The translations under genes and the position numbers were made by a program. From NCBI GenBank assembly GCA_963700785.1, contig CAVOYZ010000014.1:1-27693 (forward strand): DNA of 27,693 bases, written 5' to 3'. This stretch comes from CAXMST01 sp963700785 (GTDB lineage Bacteria; Actinomycetota; Thermoleophilia; Solirubrobacterales; 70-9). Shown in pieces: positions 11,543 through 18,662 of the stretch. Every line of letters begins with the position of its first letter. Position 1 is the first letter of the stretch. The notes beneath the pieces are model-generated. The model was not told where the DNA came from, did no database searches, and saw only the letters and a program-made list of their open reading frames with translations.

Positions 11543-11577
11543 GGCACTCTCCTGGGTCGACGCCGCGGTCAGCGTTG

Positions 11578-11583
11578 AGAATA
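11578..11583 (-). promoter_or_regulatory. Possible -10 box for the DUF2267-POR operon
   Basis: Read on the minus strand, TATTCT lies about 36 bases before the DUF2267 start, and TGGAAC is 17 bases further upstream as a poor -35 match. Transcription from here would give a leader of about 30 bases containing the AGGAGAG ribosome site. The 138-base gap after the stress-protein gene is the largest inside this gene series, which supports a separate promoter. Confidence 0.35.
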
Positions 11584-11661
11584 GACGCGCCCGCTCCGCC
11601 GTTCCAGCGTCTTTCCTGCGGCTTCCGATCGCGGCGAACTACCGATGCGGCCGCCCGGCGA

Positions 11662-11675
11662 ACCGCCGCGGCGGT
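11662..11675. repeat. 14-base perfect palindrome
   Basis: ACCGCCGCGGCGGT is self-complementary and lies just after the stop of the universal stress protein gene, about 80 bases upstream of the predicted -10 of the POR operon. It has no loop, so it is better as a protein site than as a terminator hairpin. In DNA this GC-rich, such palindromes also arise by chance. Confidence 0.25.
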
Positions 11676-11680
11676 GGGTT

Positions 11681-12586
11681 CTATGCCTCGATCGGAGCGT
11701 CGGCTTCGGTGTCGAAGGGGTCGGCGGTCAGCCCCCGCGGCAGCGCCATCACCGAGCAGTCCGACGCATCGAACAGGCGGCGCGAGGCGCTGCCCAAGAG
11801 CGTCGCCTTCAACGGCCCGTAGCCGCGCGAGCCGACCAGGATCAGATCGAAGTCCTCGCTGACCTCGACCAGAGCCTCGCCGGGCGGCCCGTGCATGAGA
11901 TGGCCGCGTACCGGCAGATCCTCGGGGACCCGCGAGATGCCCTGATCGAGCGTGCCCTGCGAGCGCTGCTCGAGCTGCGAGTCGTAGCCGGTCATCGCCG
12001 CCGGCGATGGGGTCGCCGACTGGGCCACACCGGGCGCATGGGCGATCGTCAGCAACGTCAGGCTCGAGTTGCAGCGCCGCGCCAGGGTGACGCCGGCGCG
12101 CAGCGCGATCGACGCCTCGGGCGAGCCGTCGAAGGCAACCCCCAGCCGCAGCAGTCGCGAACCGGCGGCCGCGAAGCCCCTGGCGGCGACCGCGACGGCA
12201 CAGGGCGCTCCGTGCAGCAGGCGCTCCGCGGTGCTGCCGGGCATCACCCGGCCGATCCGCCCGCGGCCGGTCGAGCCGACGACGAGCAGCGGGGCCCCGA
12301 TCTCGACCGCGAGGTCGTGCAGCGCCCGCGGCGCCGAGCTCGAGACCAGCGAGCGCGCATCGGCTCCGAGATCCCCGAACGCGGAGTCGATCGCAGCGAG
12401 GTCGGCATCGGCGGAGGCCCGCAGAGCCGTCTCCAGCCCCTCCTCGTCCAGCACCTCGGTCGGCATCGTGATCGCGTGCGCGATCAGCGGCCTGAGATCG
12501 AGAGCCCGAGCGAGCTCGGCGCCGAGCGCAACCGCATCGCGCCCCTCCTCCGACCGCTCGTATCCGATGATCACGCTCTGGGCCAC
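11681..12586 (-). CDS. Tandem-domain universal stress protein
   Basis: The 301-residue protein holds two UspA domains. Domain 1 (about 1-145) starts QSVIIGYERSEEGRDA and ends with the ATP-binding pattern GSTGRGRIGRVMPGSTAERL. Domain 2 (about 150-295) starts LGVAFDGSPEASIAL and has GSRGYGPLKATLLGSASRRL. Both glycine patterns of the ATP-binding subfamily are intact. The GTG at 12586 follows AGGAGAG, which overlaps the stop of the upstream BKACE gene, so the two are translated from one message. The frame is open further upstream, but that stretch lies within the BKACE gene. Such proteins bind ATP and support survival during starvation or low oxygen; the specific role here is unknown. Confidence 0.92.
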   Translation of the reverse strand: MAQSVIIGYERSEEGRDAVALGAELARALDLRPLIAHAITMPTEVLDEEGLETALRASADADLAAIDSAFGDLGADARSLVSSSAPRALHDLAVEIGAPLLVVGSTGRGRIGRVMPGSTAERLLHGAPCAVAVAARGFAAAGSRLLRLGVAFDGSPEASIALRAGVTLARRCNSSLTLLTIAHAPGVAQSATPSPAAMTGYDSQLEQRSQGTLDQGISRVPEDLPVRGHLMHGPPGEALVEVSEDFDLILVGSRGYGPLKATLLGSASRRLFDASDCSVMALPRGLTADPFDTEADAPIEA

Positions 12587-12596
12587 GAGTTCTCTC

Positions 12597-13472
12597 CTAG
12601 CTGAGTTTCGGCGTCGGGATCCCAAGCATCCCACGGGCCTCTTCGACGGTCGCCGGCCGCCGTCCCACATCCTCGGTCATCTGTCGCGCCTTGGCGATCA
12701 GCTCACCGTTCGAAGTCGCCATCTCGCCGCCCGGCAGGTAGAGGTTGTCCTCGAGGCCGACGCGGATCGAGCCGCCGAGCGTCAGCGCCGCTGCGACCAG
12801 CATCCACTGCTGCCGCGAGATCCCGATCACCCCCCAGTGGGCGCCGTCGGGAACGTTGTCGGCCATCGCGGCGACGTTGCGTGCGCTGGCGGCGATCCCG
12901 CCGACGACGCCCATCACGAAGTCGATGTGCGGACGGCCCTCGAGGATTCCCATGTCGATCAGCGGCCCGAGCGAGCTGACGTGGCCGGTGTCGAAGCACT
13001 CGTGCTCGGGCTTGATCCCAAGCCGGTTCATCGCCTCGAGCAGCTCGATGATCTCGTCGACCGGGTTCTCGAAGACGAACTTGAAGACGAAGCCCTTGCG
13101 CGAGCGCGAGTACTTGGCGTAGTTCATCGACCCCATGTTCAGCGCCGCGACCTCAGGCCGGCAGGCCTCGAGGTAGGCGATCCGCTTCTCGACCGGCACG
13201 CCGATCGTTCCGGTCGAGAAGTTGACGATCGCGTCGCTGCCGACCTCGGCCCGGATCGCGTCGCTGATCGCCTGGAAGTCCTCGATCTCGTACGAGGGCT
13301 CGCCCTCGGGGGTGCGGGCGTGGATGTGGATGTGGGTTCCGCCCTCATCGACGATCCGCCTCGCCTCGGCCGCGTACTCGGCGGGCGTGTAGGGGATCGC
13401 CGGGCACTGCTCGCGGTTGGCGATCGCACCGGAGATCGCACAGCAGATGATCACGGGGTCTTCGAGGCTCAA
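12597..13472 (-). CDS. BKACE-family beta-keto acid cleavage enzyme
   Basis: This 291-residue protein belongs to the beta-keto acid cleavage enzyme family (DUF849), zinc enzymes that condense a beta-keto acid with acetyl-CoA and release acetoacetate plus a new acyl-CoA. The opening VIICCAISGA and the zinc motif THIHIHAR (H47, H49, H51) are clear, as are VNFSTGTIG and the C-terminal VGLEDNLYLPGG, which carries the expected metal-ligand glutamate. The physiological keto acid cannot be predicted from these residues. The start is a TTG at 13472, preceded by GGAG at suitable spacing. It diverges from a short-chain dehydrogenase and leads the minus-strand gene series. A product of acetoacetate would explain the acetoacetyl-CoA synthetase downstream. 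Confidence 0.92.
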   Translation of the reverse strand: MSLEDPVIICCAISGAIANREQCPAIPYTPAEYAAEARRIVDEGGTHIHIHARTPEGEPSYEIEDFQAISDAIRAEVGSDAIVNFSTGTIGVPVEKRIAYLEACRPEVAALNMGSMNYAKYSRSRKGFVFKFVFENPVDEIIELLEAMNRLGIKPEHECFDTGHVSSLGPLIDMGILEGRPHIDFVMGVVGGIAASARNVAAMADNVPDGAHWGVIGISRQQWMLVAAALTLGGSIRVGLEDNLYLPGGEMATSNGELIAKARQMTEDVGRRPATVEEARGMLGIPTPKLS

Positions 13473-13493
13473 GGCATGGGCTCCGTCGCTCGG

Positions 13494-13501
13494 GGTATAG
13501 C
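13494..13501. promoter_or_regulatory. Overlapping divergent -10 elements
   Basis: The 68 bases between the BKACE and SDR starts contain GGTATAGC. Read on the minus strand, TATACC would serve the BKACE gene; read on the plus strand, TATAGC would serve the SDR gene about 40 bases downstream. Clear -35 boxes are not seen. If correct, the two genes compete for one promoter site and would respond to the same regulator. Confidence 0.3.
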
Positions 13502-13540
13502 GTTTCGGCCCCGCACCCTATTGCCAGGAGGGCGATGCCG

Positions 13541-14368
13541 ATGTCGAGCAACCTCGAGGGAAAGACGATCCTGATGTCCGGAGGCAGCCGCGGGATCGGG
13601 CTTGCGATCGCGGTCCGCGCGGCTCGGGACGGGGCCAACGTCGCGGTGATGGCGAAGACCGACGAGCCCGATCCGAGGTTGCCGGGCACGATCCACACCG
13701 CCGTCGAGGAGATCGAGGCGGCGGGCGGGAGCGGCCTCGCGATCCTCGGCGACGTCCGCGACGACGACTCGATCGCCGAGGCCGTCGGGCGCACCGTCGA
13801 GGCCTTCGGCGGGATCGACATCTGCGTCAACAACGCCTCGGCGATCAACCTGGCGAAGACGCCCGACCTCGAGCCGAAGCGCTACGACCTGATGCAGGAC
13901 ATCAACACGCGCGGGACCTTCATGCTCTCGCGCGCCTGCATCCCCTACCTGGAGCGGGCCGAGAACGCCCACATCCTGACCCTCTCGCCACCGATCAACC
14001 TGAACCCGCGCTGGGCCGGTGGGCAGCTCGGCTACACGATCGCCAAGTACGGGATGAGCCTCTGCACGCTCGGGCTCGCCGAGGAGCTTCGTGACCGCCC
14101 GGTCGCGGCCAACTCGCTCTGGCCCCGGACCGTGATCGCCACGGCCGCCGTCCAGAACCTGCTCGGCGGCGACGAGGCGATGAAGCGCTCGCGATCTCCC
14201 GAGATCGTCGCCGACGCGGCCCACGTGATCCTCACCCGCCCGGCGGCCGACTGCACCGGCAACTTCTTCATCGACGATCAGGTGCTCGCCTCCGAGGGCA
14301 TCACAGACCTGTCGACGTACGAGGCCGCCGACGGCGAGCCGCTGCTCGACCTGTTCTTGGATGCCTAG
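13541..14368 (+). CDS. Short-chain dehydrogenase (HSDL2/citronellol dehydrogenase-like)
   Basis: A 275-residue classical-type SDR using NAD(P). The Rossmann glycine motif GGSRGIG is at residues 14-20 and the NNAS motif near residue 100. The catalytic pair is Y165 and K169 (YTIAK), with S149 in LTLSPPINLNPRW. The SPP and NLxPRW phrases resemble the HSDL2 and citronellol-dehydrogenase branch, which oxidises hydroxy-acyl or terpenoid-type alcohols; the substrate is not known. AGGAGG lies 3 bases before an ATG at 13535 and 9 bases before the ATG at 13541, so the second is preferred. It diverges from the BKACE gene, so it may supply that enzyme with a keto acid. Confidence 0.9.
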   Translation: MSSNLEGKTILMSGGSRGIGLAIAVRAARDGANVAVMAKTDEPDPRLPGTIHTAVEEIEAAGGSGLAILGDVRDDDSIAEAVGRTVEAFGGIDICVNNASAINLAKTPDLEPKRYDLMQDINTRGTFMLSRACIPYLERAENAHILTLSPPINLNPRWAGGQLGYTIAKYGMSLCTLGLAEELRDRPVAANSLWPRTVIATAAVQNLLGGDEAMKRSRSPEIVADAAHVILTRPAADCTGNFFIDDQVLASEGITDLSTYEAADGEPLLDLFLDA

Positions 14369-14396
14369 CTGCGAGCGCTGGCGTTATCGGCGGTGA

Positions 14397-16292
14397 TCAC
14401 CAGGCACCACCTCCGCCGCCGCCGCTGAAGCCGCCGCCGCCGCCGCTGAAGCCGCCGCCTCCGCCCGACGAGCTCGACTCGGGAGCAACCTGGCTCGAGA
14501 AGCCGGAGCCGAACGAGTTGAAGTCGGAGTTCCAGGCGCCGCCGTAGAGGGCGAACGCCGTCCAGCTGCCGGTGCTGGTGGCCTCCTCGCCGACCGGCGC
14601 CGGGATCCGGCCCGATTTCGCGACCTTCTCTGCGGTGCCGAAGGCAACGGCGTATACGAGGATGCTCCGCCACAGCTTCAGGGTCGCCGGGGGGTCGTCG
14701 TCGAGGCGCGGGAAGTCGTCGGTCCAGCGGCGGAAGGCCGCCCACAGCGCCCCGCGCTCGCGGGCCGCCGGGTCGAGCCGCCTGTACATGGTGCGCGGCA
14801 GCAGGTAGACGAACAGCAGCCCGAGCGCGGCCGTCCCGACGGGGATCGCGAGCCACTGCGTGCGTGCGAAGAACAGCCAGCCGAGGATCAGATAGCCGGC
14901 CAGCGCGACGACGGCGAGCAGCACGCGCCTGCCCTCGAAGTTCCGGTCCCACTCGATCTTGCCCTCGTCGGCCAGGTCGAGCTCGTTGGTGAGCCCGTTC
15001 CAGCGGGTGCGCCAGGTCGAGGAATGCTCGGGGATCTGGTCCTTGAGCTTGCCGAGCGCGACCGTCTTGCCGTCGAGCAGGTCGTCGAAGAACTTCATCG
15101 TGGTGCGCTCGTACTCCTCGAGGCCGTCGCTCGCGGGGCGGTCCGCCGCCACGGTCAGCTCGAGGTCGAGGTCCTGACCCTGTGAGGCCTTTGCGTCGTA
15201 GTAGCCGCGATCGACCAGGCTGAGCAGCGTCGCGAGCACGACGCGGTCGTCGTACCCACCCTCGGTTGCGAGCGAGTAGGCGATCGCCGGTGGCAAGTCC
15301 TCCGGCGGCTCGTTCACGTACCTGGGGACGCCGGTCGGATGCTCGCGGGACATCATCGCCATCAGCAGCGAGAGCCCGACGACGATCAGGGTCCAGAGGC
15401 CAAAGACGAGCCAGGCGTTGTCGAAGACGAAGTTCTTCGCCTTCATGTAGGTGGTGTTCGAGATCCCGTCCTCCTCGGCGATCACCCTCTCGGCGCCGTT
15501 CCCGCTCACGACCCGCGCTCCGCTCACGGAGCTGACGGCGTCGCGCGGCACCAGGGCGCGGAAGACGACGTTGGTGCCCTGCGGCACGCGCTCGGTGTCG
15601 AAGCTCGCCCCGCCGTCGCCGATCTCGGGGTCGGCGCCGAGCGCTCGGGTGCCCTCGATCTGCCCGGTTGGCGTGATCACCCCAGCGTCAGGTGCGTCGA
15701 AGCTCGAGACCCAGGCCTCGGTCGGGTCGGTTCCGTCGGGCGTCGCGATCTCGGCCTCGAGCTCATCGAGCCAGAACTGCCACTGGTCTCCCCAGACCGT
15801 CCAGCCGACGTCGACGACGTCGTCGTAGGCGGTGATCGCCTTCTCGAGGTCGTAGGCGAGCGTGAAGGTCTTCTCGGTGTCGGTCTCGCGGTAGTGCCAG
15901 ACGACGCGGACGCCGTTGTAGTCAGGCGTCTTCGTGATTCCGAAGGTCCCGGGCTGATCGAAGGAGCCGAGGGCGGTGTTGCCACCGGGCCGGTAGCGCT
16001 CCTCGCCCTCGAAGACCGCGAGCCCGGTGATCTTGGCTCCCTCGCGAAGGGGGATGTCGCGGTAGGCGCCGGTGAACGTGCCGCCGTGGTAGTGGAACTC
16101 GAGCGTCTCGGTGATACGCAGGCCGGCGTCGTCCTGGAGCTCGACGCGCGTGTCGGCGGTCGAGATGTCGAAGTCCTTGGGCGTCCCTTCCTCGGGGATC
16201 CAGAGCTTGGGGAGGATCGCGAGGACAGAGAAGACGATCGCGGCCAGCGCCAGCCGCCAGACCACTGCCCAGATCAGCCTGCCGGGGCTCAT
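14397..16292 (-). CDS. DUF2207 membrane protein with Gly-rich tail
   Basis: A 631-residue membrane protein. A helix at about residues 8-28 is followed by a large extracytoplasmic beta domain with the DUF2207 pattern (VELQDDAGLRITETLEFHY, GAYRDIPL). A second helix lies near 290-312, then a cytoplasmic region with helical segments, then a helix pair near 460-505. The extreme C-terminus is GGGGGFSGGGGGFSGGGGGGAW, a tail also typical of TPM-domain proteins. The ATG overlaps the lemA stop as ATGA, so the pair is translationally coupled. LemA and DUF2207 proteins often occur together in bacteria; a cell-envelope role is inferred, and the biochemical function is unknown. It converges on the SDR gene 28 bases away. 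Confidence 0.9.
   Translation of the reverse strand: MSPGRLIWAVVWRLALAAIVFSVLAILPKLWIPEEGTPKDFDISTADTRVELQDDAGLRITETLEFHYHGGTFTGAYRDIPLREGAKITGLAVFEGEERYRPGGNTALGSFDQPGTFGITKTPDYNGVRVVWHYRETDTEKTFTLAYDLEKAITAYDDVVDVGWTVWGDQWQFWLDELEAEIATPDGTDPTEAWVSSFDAPDAGVITPTGQIEGTRALGADPEIGDGGASFDTERVPQGTNVVFRALVPRDAVSSVSGARVVSGNGAERVIAEEDGISNTTYMKAKNFVFDNAWLVFGLWTLIVVGLSLLMAMMSREHPTGVPRYVNEPPEDLPPAIAYSLATEGGYDDRVVLATLLSLVDRGYYDAKASQGQDLDLELTVAADRPASDGLEEYERTTMKFFDDLLDGKTVALGKLKDQIPEHSSTWRTRWNGLTNELDLADEGKIEWDRNFEGRRVLLAVVALAGYLILGWLFFARTQWLAIPVGTAALGLLFVYLLPRTMYRRLDPAARERGALWAAFRRWTDDFPRLDDDPPATLKLWRSILVYAVAFGTAEKVAKSGRIPAPVGEEATSTGSWTAFALYGGAWNSDFNSFGSGFSSQVAPESSSSGGGGGFSGGGGGFSGGGGGGAW
14412..14466. 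repeat. Short in-gene repeat encoding the Gly/Phe/Ser tail
   Basis: Tandem imperfect units of the form CCGCCGCCGCCGCTGAAG, about 18 to 21 bases long, encode the GGGGGFS repeats at the end of the DUF2207 protein. Such a tract can change length by slippage and is also a place where assemblies go wrong. Confidence 0.6.
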
Positions 16293-16873
16293 GCCGGCGC
16301 GCCTCCGCCCGGGCCGGGGAGCGAGACGGTCGGGGCGATCTCGGCCCCGGCGCCCGCCTCGAAGAACTCACGGCGCTCGAACCCGAACCCACTCGCGATC
16401 AGGTTCGAGGGGAAGACCTGGATCCTCGTGTTGTAGGTCTCGACCGTGTCGTTGTAGACGCGCCGGGTGATCGAGATCTTCTCCTCGACCTCGGCGAGGT
16501 CGGTCTGCAGGCGGGAGAAGTTCTCCGTCGCCCTCAGGTCCGGGTAGTCCTCGGCGAGGATCAGCAGGCGGCCGAGCCCGCCGCCGAGCCGTGCCTCCGC
16601 GGTGCCACGTTCGGCGGGGGGAGCTGGGTCTGCGGCAACGGCGTCCGCGCGCAGCTCAGTGACCTGCGTCAGCGTGCCCTGCTCGTGGCCCGCATAGCCG
16701 GCGACAGCCGCGACCAGCGCCGGGATCAGGTCGTGTCGCAGCTTCAGCGCCACGTCGATCTGCGACCACGAGTTCTCGCAGGCGAGCCGCAGCGCGACGA
16801 GCCTGTTGTAGGTAAGCCAGACGAAGGCGCCGACGGCGAGGACGAGAACGGCGATGAGGATGAGGGCGATCAA
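16289..16873 (-). CDS. LemA family protein
   Basis: About 194 residues from the start chosen here. One N-terminal helix (LIALILIAVLVLAVGAFVWL) is followed by the LemA helical core: TYNRLVALR, ENSWSQIDVALKLRHDLIP, ATENFSRLQTDLAEVEEKI, RRVYNDTVETYNTRIQVFP and the FERREFFE segment. The start is uncertain. The frame is open to a TTG at 16969, with another TTG at 16948 placed 13 bases after GGAGGG; the TTG at 16873 gives the usual family length and begins directly at the membrane helix. The last four bases overlap the DUF2207 start as ATGA. LemA proteins are membrane-anchored with an extracytoplasmic or cytoplasmic helical domain of unknown activity. It diverges from the cyclic-nucleotide-domain gene. 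Confidence 0.88.
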   Translation of the reverse strand: MIALILIAVLVLAVGAFVWLTYNRLVALRLACENSWSQIDVALKLRHDLIPALVAAVAGYAGHEQGTLTQVTELRADAVAADPAPPAERGTAEARLGGGLGRLLILAEDYPDLRATENFSRLQTDLAEVEEKISITRRVYNDTVETYNTRIQVFPSNLIASGFGFERREFFEAGAGAEIAPTVSLPGPGGGAPA

Positions 16874-16987
16874 GACGGGCGACTGCCGGTTCGCGGTCGC
16901 ACCCCTGTGCGCCGCGACCCGCAGCCTATCGCGCGTGAGACCGACCAAAGTGCGCGGCGAACCCTCCAAAGCCGCTCGCGGATCGGG

Positions 16988-16993
16988 TAGGTT
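16988..16993 (+). promoter_or_regulatory. Possible -10 box for the cNMP-domain gene
   Basis: TAGGTT lies about 30 bases before the TTG start at 17023, which leaves room for a short leader holding the GGAGGAG ribosome site. No clear -35 is seen. A similar hexamer, TAGGCT, occurs on the opposite strand near 16923-16928 and may serve lemA. Confidence 0.3.
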
Positions 16994-17022
16994 CTGGGGC
17001 GTCTCAAACGGAGGAGTTCGAA

Positions 17023-17406
17023 TTGGATCCCAGCCAGCTCAAGAGGTTTTCACTGTTCGAGGGGGTCGAGGACGAGAAGCTCGCCAAGATCGCCCCGTTC
17101 ACCCAGCTCGTCGAGTTCCCCGAGGGCAAGGTGATCATCCAGGAGGGCGGCTTCGCGAACGACTTCTACGCGATCGACGAGGGCAGCGTCGAGGTCACCA
17201 AGGGGGGCGAGAAGGTCGCGAGCCTCGGCCCCGGAGACGTCTTCGGCGAGCAGGGCCTGCTCGAGAAGCAGGAGCGCTCGGCCTCGGTCGTCGCCGCCTC
17301 AACGGTCCGCGCTCTGAAGATCGAGCACTGGGAGCTGTCGCGGATGAAGAAGGCGATGCCGGAAGTCGTCGAGGACCTCGTGAAGACGGTCGAGAGCCGC
17401 GACTAG
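17023..17406 (+). CDS. Stand-alone cyclic-nucleotide-binding-domain protein
   Basis: A 127-residue protein made of a single CAP/CRP-type effector domain. It opens LKRFSLFEGVEDEKLAKIAPF and shows FPEGKVIIQEGG, DFYAIDEGSVEV and the phosphate-cassette region GDVFGEQGLLEKQERSASV, where E and R fit the positions that contact cyclic nucleotide. There is no helix-turn-helix or catalytic domain after it, so it is not itself a transcription factor. The start is a TTG with GGAGGAG 7 bases upstream. It may work as a sensor subunit for a partner protein. It is separated from the cobalamin locus by about 45 bases plus the riboswitch, so joint control is unlikely. Confidence 0.88.
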   Translation: MDPSQLKRFSLFEGVEDEKLAKIAPFTQLVEFPEGKVIIQEGGFANDFYAIDEGSVEVTKGGEKVASLGPGDVFGEQGLLEKQERSASVVAASTVRALKIEHWELSRMKKAMPEVVEDLVKTVESRD

Positions 17407-17432
17407 CGATCCACGGCGGCCGTCCGCGGCGC

Positions 17433-17438
17433 TACAGT
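17433..17438 (+). promoter_or_regulatory. Possible -10 box for the cobalamin-riboswitch operon
   Basis: TACAGT lies about 14 bases before the first stem of the riboswitch, the right place for a transcript that starts just ahead of the aptamer. It resembles the TATAGT ahead of the Rho-like gene. No convincing -35 is seen. Confidence 0.4.
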
Positions 17439-17451
17439 AGGGCGCGATATA

Positions 17452-17625
17452 CGGTCGGTGTTCAGGGAAGCCCGGTGAGATTCCGGCGCGGTCCCGCCAC
17501 TGTGACCGGGTGAGGTCGTCGCAGGCCCGGGGCTGAGGCCCCGGAACGCGCAAGCCACTGGATCGCGAGGCGATCCGGGAAGGCGTGACGGCAGTCCCGC
17601 AAGCCAGGAGACCTGTCTCCGGCCG
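17452..17625 (+). promoter_or_regulatory. Cobalamin (AdoCbl-type) riboswitch
   Basis: The conserved core AGGGAAGCCCGGTGAGATTC is followed by CCGGCGCGGTCCCGCCACTG, and the B12 box AAGCCAGGAGACCTG lies at 17601-17615. The closing stem pairs CGGTCGG (17452-17458) with CCGGCCG (17619-17625), including one G-T wobble. A variable arm between the core and the B12 box contains GC-rich hairpins such as GGGGCTGAGGCCCC. This class binds a cobalamin coenzyme and normally lowers expression of corrinoid or cobalt uptake and synthesis genes. It controls the ECF operon that follows. Confidence 0.95.
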
Positions 17626-17657
17626 AGCCAAATCGGACCCTCGAGGAAAGGGTGGCT
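17626..17657 (+). promoter_or_regulatory. Expression platform that can hide the ribosome site
   Basis: ACCC (17637-17640) can pair with GGGT (17650-17653), and AGCC (17626-17629) with GGCT (17654-17657). The ribosome site GAGGAAAGG lies in the loop and right arm, 7 bases before the ATG at 17660. There is no T-run, so this looks like translational rather than transcriptional control. The pairing is read by eye; its competition with the aptamer stem is inferred. Confidence 0.5.
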
Positions 17658-17659
17658 TC

Positions 17660-18651
17660 ATGCCTACTCGTATTCTGCGCTCAGCCGGGCTGGCCGCAAC
17701 CGCCGTCGCCTGCCTGGTCGCGATCCCGTCCGCTGCCGCGGCGAGCAAGCCCGCCGATCTGCGGATCGTCGACTCGTCCGGCGAGACGCTCGCCGAGCAC
17801 GTCCAATACACCGGCAGGACGATGATCAGGGCCCGTTCCGCCGCCGACTGCTTCGGCGCGGCACCGGCGGCAGCGGCACTCGCGCCAGGGTGCCGGGCGC
17901 GACGGCGCTCGGCGCCGCCCAGGACGCCTCGAAGTGGGACCGGGACATCAGGCCGGTGCTGGTCACCGACGCGTTCGACTTCGGCCTCGGCGTCTGCGGC
18001 TTCGGCGCCGCCGTCGCCCCCCAGACGGGCTACTGGTACCTGAAGGTCGATCACGTCGGCGCGCTGGTCGGTGGCGATCAGGCGACGGTGAGGCGCGGCG
18101 AGCCCGTGCTCTGGTATCTGATCGAGGACTTCAACGACCCGCTCCCGGCCGAGCTCGGGATCAGGGCGCCCGCACGAACCTCGGCCGCCGAGTTCCAGGT
18201 CCGCGTATGGGAGTACGCCGACGACGGCAGCCGTACGCCCGCGGCAGGCGCTGCGGTGACCGGGGCCGCCGCGCCCACCGGCGCGGACGGTCGCACGATG
18301 GTCGACGCCGGCGCCGGCAACTCGCCGGCCCCCCGCGCCGAGCTCGAGCTCCGGGCCACGCGAGCGGGATCGATTCCCTCCGAGCTCGCTCGCACCTGTT
18401 TCGCGCTCAGGCTCCGCGCCTGTGAGTCGGAGCCGCCGGCGACGATCCGCGGGACCGCGAGGTCGGAGACGGTCCGCGGCACCCGCGGGGGGGACGACAT
18501 CAACCCGGGTCGTGGCAGGGATGTCGTCCGCGCGGGCGCCGGCGACGACGCGATCGACGTCCGCGGCGGCGGCAGGGACCTGGTCCGCTGCGGTGGCGGC
18601 GACGATCGGGTGAGATCGGATCGTCGCGACACGCTCAAGGGCTGCGGATAG
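17660..18651 (+). CDS. Secreted DUF4430 protein with RTX-like tail, frameshifted
   Basis: Corrected length is about 330 residues. A Sec signal peptide (MPTRILRSAGLAATAVACLV, cleavage near SAAAA-SK) is followed by a DUF4430/transcobalamin-C-like domain: VQYTGRTMIRA, a conserved DCFG, GATALGAAQDASKW, FDFGLGVCGFG, then YWYLKVDHVGALVGGDQATV and GEPVLWYL. A second beta domain (VRVWEYADDGSRTPAAGAAV) may be Ig- or carboxypeptidase-regulatory-like. The tail has degenerate RTX-type nonapeptides (GAGDDAIDV, GGGRDLVRC, GGGDDRVRS) and ends in KGCG. The frame breaks near 17858, where one missing G in GCGGGC would join DCFGAGTGG to TRARVPGATALG. It is the first gene under the riboswitch, so it is probably an extracellular corrinoid-binding or capture protein. 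Binding is inferred from the fold. Confidence 0.8.
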
Positions 18652-18662
18652 CCGTCCGACCG

